A DNA stretch of 64,000 nt, taken from assembly GCA_002189035.1 (NCBI GenBank), contig CM007992.1, positions 682,001-746,000 of the forward strand, read 5' to 3'. This DNA comes from Utricularia gibba (lineage: Eukaryota; Streptophyta; Magnoliopsida; Lamiales; Lentibulariaceae). Each line of letters begins with the position of its first letter. Position 1 is the stretch's first letter. Positions 13,322-24,658 of the stretch are shown here, one piece after another. The translations under genes and the position numbers were made by a program. The notes beneath the pieces were generated by a model. That model did not search any database. It saw nothing but the letters and a program-made list of their open reading frames with translations, and was not told the DNA's origin.

Positions 13322-14362
13322 GACGAATTTGAAGTGTAGGATTTTTTCCTTATTGTGTAGTGACACAAGGTATTAGACTAAACTCGTGATTGCTCTAGCT
13401 TCTGTAACTTACTACATGGAACCTCCTAGTTGATACTGCTGACAAGAGCATTGTGCCTATTCTTGCAACCTTTTGAGTACACATCTCTACATCGAACTAC
13501 ATCAGATCCTGCTATGTTACACAGAAATACATGCAACCTGATACAAATATGTCTTCACAGTTTCCTGATACCCGAACTTGGACCCTTTTCAATGTTCTTT
13601 GCCAATGTTGAGAATTTGACAGTATCCGTAGAAGAAGTGAGTATGAATCTGTACGAAAAATGTGGGTGGGGCGAGCTTGACTGATCAAGTTTCTGAAAGC
13701 ATTCCAGTCATGATGCCGATTCATGAACAGAGAAAGAACAAATCCCATCATCTATGGAGCAGCAACATGGCTGGAGGCCAAATGAGGTAGGTATTAACCC
13801 TTTGGACAGTAGTTCAGGACTTGGCCTTCAGGATGCATCTAGGCAAGAAACCATGGTTTTGTGTGTTATGTTTTGAAAATGGATTGAATTGAATCTATTA
13901 GGTTTAATTATGGATTTTGATTATTTTTTTTTATAATAGATTGAATGGGGTTTAATAATGTTTAATTACATTTTAAAAAATATGTAAAAAATTTAAAATT
14001 ATTATTTAAATAAATTAGATTGAATTTAATGTTAAATTGAATCTATAATTTTAAAATATCATCCATAAATAAATATTAATGTGAACATATGAAACATGTC
14101 ATTTTTTATTGGAAAATTATTAATTTAAAATATTAGAAAAATATGGAAAAATATGGAAATAAAACCAATTAAGGCGAAGCCCAGAAAATAACTGGGAGTC
14201 TCTTTTGAGCCCAGTTAAGCCCAATGCAGATGACACATGATGTTAATAGCAAGGTTTGGCCCAAATTACCGGCGGCGAGTAAATTGCTATCGGAATTGCT
14301 GCCGGCAAGCGGCGGTGGATTGGCAGGGAACTCAGAGTTGATCACCCTAGAAAATCGGAGGC
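13322..14362. other. MED30 3' region, AT-rich spacer, NOM1 promoter
   Basis: The first 400-500 bases look like MED30 3' sequence. Positions 13860-14160 are strongly AT-rich with no coding signal. GCCCA-type (site II reverse) motifs at 14179-14183, 14209-14213, 14219-14223 and 14258-14263 cluster 100 to 185 bases before the NOM1 start and probably belong to its promoter. Confidence 0.5.
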
Positions 14363-17300
14363 ATGGGTAAGTTTCTCGATTAGACTTTTTTTAATTTCAT
14401 TTTTAGTCTCATTAGCATTCCCAAGGCTCCTATCTTCGCGTTTTGATGCCGTTGTGTTTTGTAAGAAGAGAGCGCAAGTGAAAAGTCTCGCAAGGAGCGG
14501 CGGAAAGAAGCCCGTTTGGCGAAGAATAAGAAGAAGTTTGACTCTTGGGTGCAGAAGCAGGTAATCCACAATGTTTAGCTTTTTTGGGTTGGAGAGTGAT
14601 TGAAATTGTCTACTTATTGCCGATAGAATGTGAATGTGCTTGTTGATGTGTCAGAAGAAGAAATCCTCGGTTGGGAGCAAGGAGAATCAGAAGAAACTGC
14701 CCAAGATTAAGGCCAAGACTGATGATCCTGAGCAATCTCCTGAATTGGACGATTTGAAAATGAACCAGGCAACCGAACTTAATCGCCCCGAGCGAGAACC
14801 GACTTCGAAAAAACGTTCCAGACCTGAGAAGCGGTTACGGGGAACTCGAAAAACTAAGTTTTTTGATTACCTTCAAAGGGAAATTGATGGAGACAAGATG
14901 TTGGCGGAGGAGGATATTGAGAATGAGAGGAGACTCGCTAAGAAACTAAAGCTGAAGAATGGGAGGTTAGGCATGGCCGATGATGACCTTGGTAGTCTAC
15001 TTGAAGGAATACCATCAGTTTTGGAGAATCCTAAGAAAATCCAGGAACTTCACAACACTTCTGCGATTGCATCTCCAGCGGAGAGTGATGGTGATGATGA
15101 TGATGTGAATTCTTTAGTTGAAGATTTAGATGATGAGATATCTTCTGATGAGAGTTATGGCAGCAGTGTTCAGTATAGTGATGAGGATACTAACCTTTTC
15201 TCTGAATCTGGTGAGATGTTGGGAGAAGATGGTTATGACATGGGTACATTGTCTGCAAATCCTTTGGACGGCATCAAGACAGATAATTTTGTGGAGTTGA
15301 AGAAAGACACTAGCAATGAGACATTAGGTAACTAAGCTTGATGATTCACCAAGTTCAAATGTGTATAAATTTGAAGCATTGTCCCCTTGCTCTTTTTACA
15401 TGGAAGACTTGTTTGGTCAGGTAAATATGTTGCTCCTCATCTCCGGTCACATAGAAGTAATGAATCTGGTGAATATGTTCAAATGCGAAATAAACTACGC
15501 GGTATCTTCTCATTTCTTGAAAGTCTTGTCATTGCACCCTTCTGTGGGTTCAATATTTACTCTCTAACTACTTTCCCTTAATCTGCAGGGATCCTGGGCA
15601 AGCTTTCTATAACCAACCTTGAGGAAACCACCAGCAATATTTCTAGCCTGTTTCGTGTAAGCACCAAATTAATGTTTTCCATATGTGTGATCTGAATGCC
15701 CGTTATAAGGTTGAGAAGGAACTTTTATTACATTTCAAGTTGAAAACCTTTTTTTTTTTACTCTTATATTTTGTTACTTCAAAATTGTAGTCAATTGAGC
15801 GCAGTGCTGGTTCTGAAATCATCAGTGAAGAGGTTATTTCTTCATATATGAGTGGATCTTGTGCTAATGAACAGTTAAGAACGTTACTCCATTTTTTTGT
15901 TGTTTATTGTTTTTCAAGCCGCATTTTTTTGTCTCCTCCCTGTGATGCGAGCAATAGTGAATTATCCACATTTTTGTCACACTGAACTGTTTTGTTGCTG
16001 AAGGTATGCGGCTATTCTTGCTGCATTTGTTGCTGGAATGGCCTGTTCTGTTGGGATAGAGCTTGGTGCTAAACTTCTCTCTCGCCTTGCAAAGTCTTTT
16101 GAGGTGCTGTGTGTTTGGATTTTACTACAGAAAATTTTACTTGTAATGTCACAATTTGTGTGAATATAAGAGGAATATCGAACAGTGACTGTTCTCAGGT
16201 TGTTCAACACTTTGCTTTTATGTTTAACGTACAGGAGGAGTGTTTGAAAGAAGGCTCAAAGAAAATTGCTCTTTTCCTTTCCTATTTGTATGTGGTTGGA
16301 GTTTGTTCAAGGTAAATTTAATGCCAGACTGTGTACGTTGAACGTTTTCCTAACTAGCTCCAATTTATGCTTTTTATTATGAGAAATTTTCATCATCTTT
16401 CTATTTAATCTTATTTGATGATTATCTCTTGGAAATTTTGTTTTTCCTTTTTTTAAAACATGATATGATTATGCATTGATTTGCATTCCGACCTCAGATA
16501 ATCTCCATTTCTGATTATTTCAGTGAGTTGATATATGATTTCGTGGTAATGCTTGGCAAAAGGTTGACAGAGGTCGATGTTTCTAATATTGTGACAGTCC
16601 TGCAGTGTAAGCGAACGCCAATTTTTCCCTTCACATCATTGTTTACTGTGTAACATCTCGGAAATGCTTTAACCATTGCTTATGACAGGTTGTGGGATGA
16701 AACTGAGAGGTAGTGATCCTGTTGGCATGAAAAACTTCATTTCCAGTGTTCAGATTCGTGCAAATGGATTGAAAGCCTCATCTGTCGATGGAAAATCGAA
16801 TACTTACAACACAAGGGTAATTTGAATTTTGAGGATAGTCTTCATACACGTGCATGTTTTTTGCATTTATTTTGAATTCTCGAATTTAGGTTGAGCACAT
16901 GATTCAAACGATAAGTGACATAAAGAACAACAGACAAAGGTCAAAAGAAGACCCTCTTCAACATAGTAAGATCATGGATTGGCTGCAAAAGGTTTGCCAT
17001 TTTACTTCATTCCTGCTTGATTTCACCTTCAAATAAAAAAGACAACCAATGAGGATGGTTGTATAATGGTTGTTTGCTGCGATGCAACTTGCAAATGGCC
17101 TCATAAACGGTCTTGATGTGCATGACTATTTGATGTTGTCTGTGAAGTAAGCTTGAATTTATTTGTCTCCCAGCTCCGAATAGAAGATATTTCACTACGT
17201 GGTTTGACATGGCAAAAGCTCCTGGATCCAAACAAGAAAGGGCAATGGTGGTTGTCTGCGAACATAGACATAGCTTCAACTTTGGACAAGAGCAGAGATT

Positions 17301-18163
17301 TCAAAACTTCATTTAATCAAGAGAACCATGAAACAACAAAGATGCTTGAGATTGCGGCATCACAAGGGATGAATACTGATGCCAGGAGGGCAATTTTCTG
17401 TGTGATTATGTTTGGAGCTGAGGACCCTGTTGACGCCTTTGAGAATCTTCTGAGATTAAAGTTGTCTGGAAAGCAGGTAAAAATCCATGATTTAAACCAC
17501 CAGCCCGTCATTTTTTTTCTTAAAAAAATCAAATGAAAACTGTCTTATCATTTCTATCTTTTGCTCAAGCTCAGGATCGAGAGATTATGCGGGTGCTCGT
17601 GCATTGCTGTCTCGAAGAGAAAGTATTTAACAAGTATTTTTGCATTCTTGCGTCTAAATTATGCAGCTTTGATAGAAACCACAAAGCGTCGTTGCAGGTA
17701 ACTCCTTTTTGCTTTCATCCCATTAAACCACCCCTTTTTCCCTTTCATCTCTTACCATTCATCAATGGAACGTTGATGAAACTCTGTGATGCAGTACTGC
17801 CTGTGGGATCATTTCAAGGAGTTGGACAACATGCCACTGCGCAAATCAGTAAACTTATCAGAATTCACGGCAGAAATGATAGCATCATTCACCCTCTCAC
17901 TCACAGTTTTGAAGGTGGTAGACTTGGATGACCCTGCTCACTTGAGTCCCAAAAAGGCATTTCATTTCGGATTGCTATTCAAGAAGCTGTTAGAATTTCC
18001 TGATGAGCTTGTTTCAAAAATCTTCACCCGCATTGCCATGCTTCCGGACTGCGAGCCCCTAAGAAGTGGGATCGAATTCTTTATCAGAGAATATGTTCTA
18101 AGGGATCACAAGCCCTTGGCAAAGAAGTTTCAGTTGGCCAGGAGAGCCCTCAAACAATGCTGA
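14363..18163 (+). CDS. NOM1: Nucleolar MIF4G and MA3 domain protein (NOM1/SGD1 homologue)
   Basis: Fourteen coding exons: 14363-14366, about 14466-14560, 14655-15327, 15421-15501, 15589-15656, 15791-15873, 16004-16103, 16235-16311, 16524-16606, 16689-16816, 16890-16991, 17174-17476, 17575-17697 and 17795-18163. They sum to 763 codons. The first coding exon holds only ATG plus one base. A lysine-rich, then acidic N-terminal half (residues 1-250) is followed by GKYVAPHLRS, the MIF4G domain (about 265-480; NEQYAAILAAFVAGMAC, IYDFVVMLGKRLTEVDV) and MA3 (about 570-700; DREIMRVLVHCCLEEKVFN, YCLWDHFKELDN). NOM1/Sgd1 proteins act in 18S rRNA processing and recruit eIF4A-like helicases in the nucleolus. 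A donor at 15328 joined to 15421 is needed; reading through meets a stop at once. Confidence 0.9.
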
Positions 18164-18257
18164 AAATGTTTTTATCTTGTTTCCTATGAAGAGGAAGCGA
18201 AATTGCTCATTCAAATGATGAAATACAACAGTAAGAAAAGTGCCTATTTGGGGATCT

Positions 18258-19284
18258 TCAACTTCCACCATCTTTGGCTTTGCGTCCAGTTCCAGATTCA
18301 TTTGTTCCTGCCATGGGTAAGTAATACTGGAAGCCTCTTCCTGCAGTAGGGAAATTGAACTGATTCCCATTAGATTGCTCTCCAAAACCAGATCTCCCAG
18401 CAGCAGCAGCTTCCTGCATCCCTGGAGCACCATGCAGTCTCATACTCCCAGCGGTAACTGATCCATGCTGCTGCATCCTTGAAGCCCCGTACAACTGCCC
18501 TGGAAACTGAAACTGATCTCCACCGGGCACCGGTTGCATAGCTTCACCTGGAAAACACTTCTCCGGGTTAGAGATCATTTGTTGGTTTCTGAACTTGACA
18601 AAAGATAGAATCTGTTGAAATTTAGAGGAAGATGATACTGGGGGAAGATTTTTCTAATTAAATAGTGTTTTTTAAAAATTAAAAATTATTTTAAAATGCG
18701 AGAAATGGTATCTAAAAAGAAAAGGAAGAAGAAATGGCCTAAAGCATGAGCAAGATTCGGCGAACTCGTCCCAGGTGCATTGCACAGCTCCTTCATCCTC
18801 TTCCTCAGCCTGCCCTGGAACCCACTCCACCATGAAATCCACTCCTTCACCTGCTCCTTCCTCAGGCTGTCCACCGGCTGCGACCACCACCCTCTCCGCC
18901 GCGTCCCCGCCATGTCATCCAGCGCCTTCTCCCGCTGCCTCACCCTCTGCTTCTCATCCAGTATCGCGTCCAGCGTCACGTTGCAGCTCTGGATTCGCGC
19001 GTGGCAATACCCCTCCGCCTCCCCTCCGCGCTCCCCCCCGGCGTCCCCGGGCTCCGGTACCTTCCCAAGGCGGCTTCCATCGTGGGGCTGAAGAACGAGT
19101 AGGGCGCGTCCGTCGGCGAGAAGATAATTATCCCCACGTTCACCCCGCAGAGAGTGCAGAGCTCGCTGGCCTTCTTGTAGAGCCCAAGGCGGCGCTTCGA
19201 GAAGGTAGCGTACATGTCGTCCTGGCTCTCAATCCGCTGGATCGGAATCCTCTGCCGGCCCCGCGTCCGCCGGCCGGTGGACAT
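18258..19284 (-). CDS. Type I MADS-box (M-alpha, AGL62-like) gene, frame broken in a G run
   Basis: The start at 19284 gives MSTGRRTRGRQRIPIQRI, then the MADS core TFSKRRLGLYKKASELCTLCGV and VGIIIFSP (residues about 10-70). This frame ends at 18976. The M-alpha C-terminal region continues in another frame: CNVTLDAILDEKQRVRQREKALDDM, then WWSQPVDSLRKEQVKEW. The switch lies at a seven-C run (19033-19039); one more G on the coding strand would join the halves. A third open stretch on the same strand (about 18655 down to 18258, containing FRNQQMISNPEKCF and a Gln/Gly-rich tail) may be a 3' exon behind an AT-rich intron. I could not fix its donor, so that part is tentative. Type I MADS proteins are usually expressed in female gametophyte and endosperm. 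The core is much more GC-rich than its surroundings. Confidence 0.72.
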
Positions 19285-20525
19285 GGTAAGGGTGTGGGGA
19301 ATGCACGGAAGGGGGCGGGATTTGCTATTTGTAGTAAAAGAAAAGGGCGTCTTGGTTACTATAGATGCATGCATACATACACCTAAATCCTGGTTACTTA
19401 AAACGTAATTAGCGAGTTAATTAGGATTACGTGGAAAAGGTTGAATAAGGCGTGTGGGGTAATTGTGGATTCCCAAAATAGCATAATAATATAAAAAAAA
19501 ATCCCCAAAACATCTCAAATTAATTTATAGCCCCATATTCGGTAGGTTTTTTTTCACACATTTATCTTAATAATTATATTGTTTTTTATTATTTAAGACA
19601 CTATTTTAATCATATTTATCAAAAACTTTTATTTTGCATGAATTTTATTAATCAAATGAGTTATATTCTTTTTAAAATATATTCTAAATATTATATATAT
19701 ATTTGTAAAATTTATTTAATTATAATGATACAATATGTATTTATCTAAAAACATAATTTTTTAAATATATAATCAACTAAACATATAAATCAATTAAAAT
19801 AAATTTCCTTAATATTTGAAAAGATTTGAATAATCTGATGGGAGTGTTGTGTAAATTGAATTTTTTTTAAAGTAATTTTATTTAATTTGGTAAATGAAAA
19901 TTAGAAATTTAGGTCATAAGAATAATTTAAATAATTATCGAATTTGTTGAATCTCGGATTTGGTGATTAATATAATATGCTCAATATCACTAAATTGATT
20001 TGAATAGAGATTAGATGAAAAATCCCACTCTCCATCGGACTATGAAACAAATGTCCTCAGAAAATATATGTGATTTTAATTTAAAATAAAATTTTTAATA
20101 CAATAATTAAGTTAAAAATCCCCGTATTTTTAATCGTATTGTAAAAATGGTATACTAATCGAATCCTATTGTAAACAAGGTAAAAATCTTTAGAATAAAA
20201 ATAGCAAAAAAAAAAACTTTTGTTTCCTAAAATAACCTGAGGAAGGGCTGGATAGCATTTTGTTGGCGGCTGGGTTTTTGAAATTTTTTCATAAATAATA
20301 AATAAAAAAATAAAATTGAGAAACTCCCCTGCAAAAGGAAAATGAAATATGAGAAATGCAAAGGGGAACCAAAAGTATGAAGCTTGCCCCAATTGTTAGG
20401 GGTGCAGGAAGGTGTCCGAAACCCTAGACAAGATCCTCCTCCTCCCAAAAATTAATGATTCGTGGGATTATTGGATCAAGGTTTCTGTTTCGGGGCTCAA
20501 TTAACAGGAAATTGCAAGTTTTTAA
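19285..20525. other. AT-rich spacer between MADS gene and UBP
   Basis: The first 100 bases are the MADS leader and core promoter. Positions 19490-20230 are AT-rich with no coding potential. The 20300-20525 end is the UBP leader; a 5' untranslated region is likely from about 20390. No repeat family was recognised. Confidence 0.5.
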
Positions 20526-23500
20526 ATGCATGTGGCGGCGCATCTTAACTGGTTCTTGCAAGGCGTAGTGTTGGCAGTCGCCGCTGCTCTGGGATTGGTG
20601 ATCTTGGTACGGAAAGCCGCGTCAAGGTACTTTGTGGTGGATTCCAATTTCGGCTCCTCTGTTGCCGCCGATTCCTCGTCATTGGGTCGTAGGAAAGGTG
20701 AGAGTATGGGGCAAGTTGGTGATGATGCCGCCGTGGGCTCTTATACCTGTGCTGCTTGCGGCCTTGTCGGGAAGAAACAATGTGCAGGTTGTAAGCTGGT
20801 TAAATACTGGTACGTGCTATTGATTACCGGTTTGTTTTTCTGTTGATTGGATTATTTACAAGAATCGACACCAAACTCCAAGAATATCTCTGGTTGTGGT
20901 GATTTTCGATGCCTTTGAAATGTCCAGCTCCGAAGATTGCCAAAGATCGCACTGGAAATCTGAGCACAAGGATAAATGCCTGAAATTTCAATCCGAGCAC
21001 AAGAATAAATCTAATTCCATTATGGGGGAAAAAAGGGCTGCTACTGATCGTGCGGGTAAGGCCCCCAAGATTCTAAAACCGTCAAACAAGGTATTGCAAT
21101 GAGTACCTTCCTGGCCTTACTGCCATCATCTAATCGCTTCGTGATTGTTAAGGATTTATTCTTTCATTCAGATACTTTTCCCCTATGAAGAGTTTGTGCG
21201 ATTTTTCAATTGGGACAAGCTAGATTTTCCCCCATGTGGGCTCTTAAACTGTGGAAATAGGTCAGTTATTTTTCTATCTGTATTGTTCTTTCCGTGTATC
21301 CTATCATATCACCTACCATAATCTTGTGTTCCTTGTTCGCAGCTGCTTTGCTAACGTGGTGCTTCAGTGTCTTGCATACACCCGGTCACTTGTTGCCTAC
21401 TTGTTGGTGAAGGGACATCGAATAGATTGTAATTCATTTTAATAAAAGCTTTAATCTTTGTACATATCTCAGTGAATATGTCATCTTATGAGCAATTGTT
21501 CTCACATTTTTATACCTCCAGGTCAGAGGGATGATTGGTGCTTTCTTTGTGAACTTCAGAATCATGTGGAAAGAGCTGTGCAGAGTTTACATCCTTTTTC
21601 ACCTATGAACATTCTGTCAAGATTGCCCAACATTGGTGGTAATCTTGACCACGGGAAGCAGGAGGATGCCCATGAATTTATGAGGTATTAATTGAAAATG
21701 GGTGTGTCAGCATTGTTGGTGGTTAATCAAATACAATTTTTTCGCAGATTTGCCATTGATACAATGCAGTCGGTGTGCCTAGATGAGTTTGGTGGAGAAA
21801 AAGTTGTTCTTCCAAAGTACCAAGAGACAACGTTGATTCAACATATTTTTGGTGGTCGTCTTCGATCTCAGGTATAGTGAGAGCTAAACTTAAACTTCCA
21901 ATTGAACGTCTTCAATCTCAGGTGTAAATAAAGCTTTCGTTTGCGTTATTGTCATATTGTTGCTCATGAGATGCATGTGCTGTAATAGAATTTATAACTT
22001 GGTAAAGGACAACAGATCAATGAGATCATATTCTTGCTATTTCCATGATTTCTTCCTGTATCTTTACTTCAATGTTTTTTCAATATTAGGTCATATGTAC
22101 GCAGTGCAATAATGTTTCAAACCAGTTTGAAAACATGATGGATTTAACTGTTGAAATCCATGGAGATGCTGGTTCATTAGAAGAATGTTTGGATCAGTTC
22201 ACTGCAAAGGAGAGACTTCATGGAGATAATATGTATAAATGTGATAGGTGAGCTTAGTTTGGCTAATCCGTTTTTCTTCACTTTACCTCTCCCAGGGCCA
22301 GTAGCTCTAAGTTGTAGTCAGAGGAATATGATTGGGAGGTTTTTTCCTGAAGTTCAGAGGAAAAAAATGTAAATTTTATAGCAGTATGTGACGTTTCACT
22401 AACAGAAATAGTCGCCTTGCAGCTGCAACGCTTATGTCACGGCTTGGAAGCGCCTCACTGTTCAGCAAGCACCAAATATTCTTACAATCGCATTGAAAAG
22501 ATTTCAGGTCTGCTATTCTCATCTCCTTTCTTGCAACGATTGACATAGGAATGAAATATGAGGATCCTTTCTTAGGATTCATGATCTCTTGAAACGTTCT
22601 GCAGTTTGGTAGCTGGTCAACTTTTTGTGTTTTGATGTTTCCAGGCTATAACTCTCTGCTTCTCTTGTGATCATTGTTATTGTATTCATCATTTTTTCTG
22701 TAGAGTGGGAGATTCGGCAAACTTAATAAAAGGGTGACCTTCCCCGAGACATTGGATCTCCGACCATATATGAGTGAATTGGAAGATGGAAATGATGTTT
22801 ACAGGCTGTATGCTGTTATTGTTCACGTGGACATGCTCAATGCATCATTCTTTGGTCATTACATTTGTTATGTTAAGGACTTTCATGGGAATTGGCACAG
22901 GATTGATGATTGTAAGGTAATCTGTCTTTACGACATGTATGCATTTTGGTACATCATGTTTTTATTGTTTCATGTATGCTTTTTGGTACATCATGTTTTT
23001 ATTGTTTCATGTATGCTTTTTGGTACATTTTGCGTGATGTGGTATGCTGTATATGCTTAAAACTCGTTTCCTTTTCTTACTTCATCCTCAGGTGGCTAGC
23101 GTCGAATTGGATGAAGTGCTTTCACAGGGCGCTTACATGCTCCTCTATAGCAGGTGAATGTTGTCATTTTTTCTGGAGTTCTATGCTTCAATCACATGCA
23201 CTCGATGGATCAAATGGAGCTAATTTTTTTTCAGCGTAGTCTGTGGGATACCTACCCATTTTATGGGTTATGCAAGAATTGTGATTCATAGTCGGGGGAT
23301 TTTGTAGGGTTATGTGATGTTAATTTGATGCCACTGGTTGTGACTCACTATTTTGTTTGTAGGTTTAGGTGGTGAGATGTCTAATTTCAAACATATTTGT
23401 GTGACAGGGTTTCTGCTCGTCCATCATGTTTACTCCCCACCGATATGTTAAGGAGCATGAATAGTGAAAGTGAAAGTATCAATGAAGCTGGCCTTCAACC

Positions 23501-24143
23501 TTTGCGGAATTCAGCTGATGAAAACTTGCTTGATGAGATGTGCTATGATAGCCCGCCCAAATGTAATGGGCAACTTTCATCTGAGAGTTCTTCGGAACCC
23601 ATGGTGATTTCCACAGAAGCATTTCCCTCCGACCCAGAAGGCGACACATCTGGGAATCAGAATGTGCTCATCACTGAATCTGGCTCTCCAACTGGTGTGC
23701 TGGACGCTGAAATTGACAAATCTATGTCACTATCTACTTCAGAAGATGAAGGTGTTCCTGCCGTGATTCTTGACAATCAGATGTGGGATGCGGCCACCTC
23801 TTCATTGATAGATACGGCATCCCAACCACCCGAAGTCCAGGAGTCATCTTCTCTGATTCCTGTCATAGGGGACACTAGCGAAGGTTCAAAAACCGATGTC
23901 CATGGAGGCTTGACGGCAAGGTTGAATGAAGAATCTACTACCAGCATATGTGAAGTTTCACCACGAGTTGATGTCGATAATTCCAGTGCTTCGTCTCCAT
24001 CTTCAACTGAAGATGTGCTGAAAGGAAATGGAACTGCCGAAGGTGTAAGGAAATCGAGTAGCGGAAGTCCAAAGTTCAAGCCATTGTTTCAACCTGGATT
24101 CCTTGGAAAGCCGCCTCAGAGAAGATCTGCTATCAGGACTTGA
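20526..24143 (+). CDS. Ubiquitin carboxyl-terminal hydrolase with MYND zinc finger (UBP18/19-like)
   Basis: Eleven exons: 20526-20809, 20928-21090, 21172-21260, 21343-21428, 21522-21684, 21748-21871, 22090-22247, 22423-22507, 22704-22916, 23092-23153 and 23408-24143. They sum to 2163 bases (720 residues) with all phases agreeing. Order of parts: an N-terminal membrane helix (about residues 8-28); a MYND finger ([20 protein letters not shown], then [10 protein letters not shown], about 74-112); the Cys box [15 protein letters not shown] with nucleophile near Cys180; QEDAHEFMR; a CxxC pair in CTQCNN and another in CDRCNAY; ALKRFQ; and the His box [20 protein letters not shown] with His near 436. 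The last exon encodes a Ser/Glu-rich, probably disordered tail. It is a cysteine deubiquitinase, probably membrane-anchored. Confidence 0.93.
22934..23031 (+). repeat. 37-bp tandem repeat inside a UBP intron
   Basis: Units begin at 22934, 22971 and 23008 (catgtatgc), each followed by tttggtacat; the third is partial. The first two are almost identical. The array lies in intron 9 of the ubiquitin protease gene, so it does not touch coding sequence. Confidence 0.88.
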
Positions 24144-24658
24144 GCAGAAAGGCATGATCCAAACCCGAGCTTGGCACTGCAGATGATCAGTAGGAACCAC
24201 GATCTAACAGAACCACCCTAGATACTGCCACAATTCATCATACAAGTGTTGGCACCCCAGATGGAGATAGTTCACCGGAACATGATTGTTTTCCCTTTTC
24301 AAGGGTCAGAAACCGTATTAATTCTTTCTTCATGCTTGATGATGCTCCCATCTCCACAAATGGATGGTGATGAGTGGCTAGATGTTGCATTTTTGGTATA
24401 ACTGCTCCTGTTTTTTGTCCATACTTGGTATTTTGATGGTTGGTTGATCATTTGAGTTTTAGTTATGAATCACAAGAAGGGCTCAACTTTCTGTGTAGGT
24501 TATACTTTACTTGCATCTCTTAAAAAAGAAAAGCAAAAAGCAGCCGGTTGCAAAATTGCCATGTCACTGCGCTGGTGGCTCCTGGTTCTATATATCAGCA
24601 CTTCTCCACTTCCTTTTCTCCCCCTTTCCACAAATCTTTATTGTTAAGCAACGGCTCC
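24144..24658. other. UBP 3' region and bZIP promoter
   Basis: The left part is the UBP 3' untranslated region. The right part is the promoter of the bZIP gene, with a TATA box listed separately. No gene was seen. Confidence 0.55.
24587..24596 (+). promoter_or_regulatory. TATA box of the bZIP gene
   Basis: The sequence tctatatatc lies about 65 bases before the start codon at 24659. This fits a short leader of about 35 bases. It is a positional inference with no transcript evidence. Confidence 0.5.

Noticed and set aside
15361..15581. Open frames between NOM1 exons 3 and 5
   Set aside because: The conserved peptide requires splicing 15327 to 15421; the visible frames are intron or off-frame exon.
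18775..19386. 203-residue plus-strand frame opposite the MADS gene
   Set aside because: Pro/Ser/Arg-rich shadow of the GC-rich MADS core; the minus-strand MADS signature is unmistakable.
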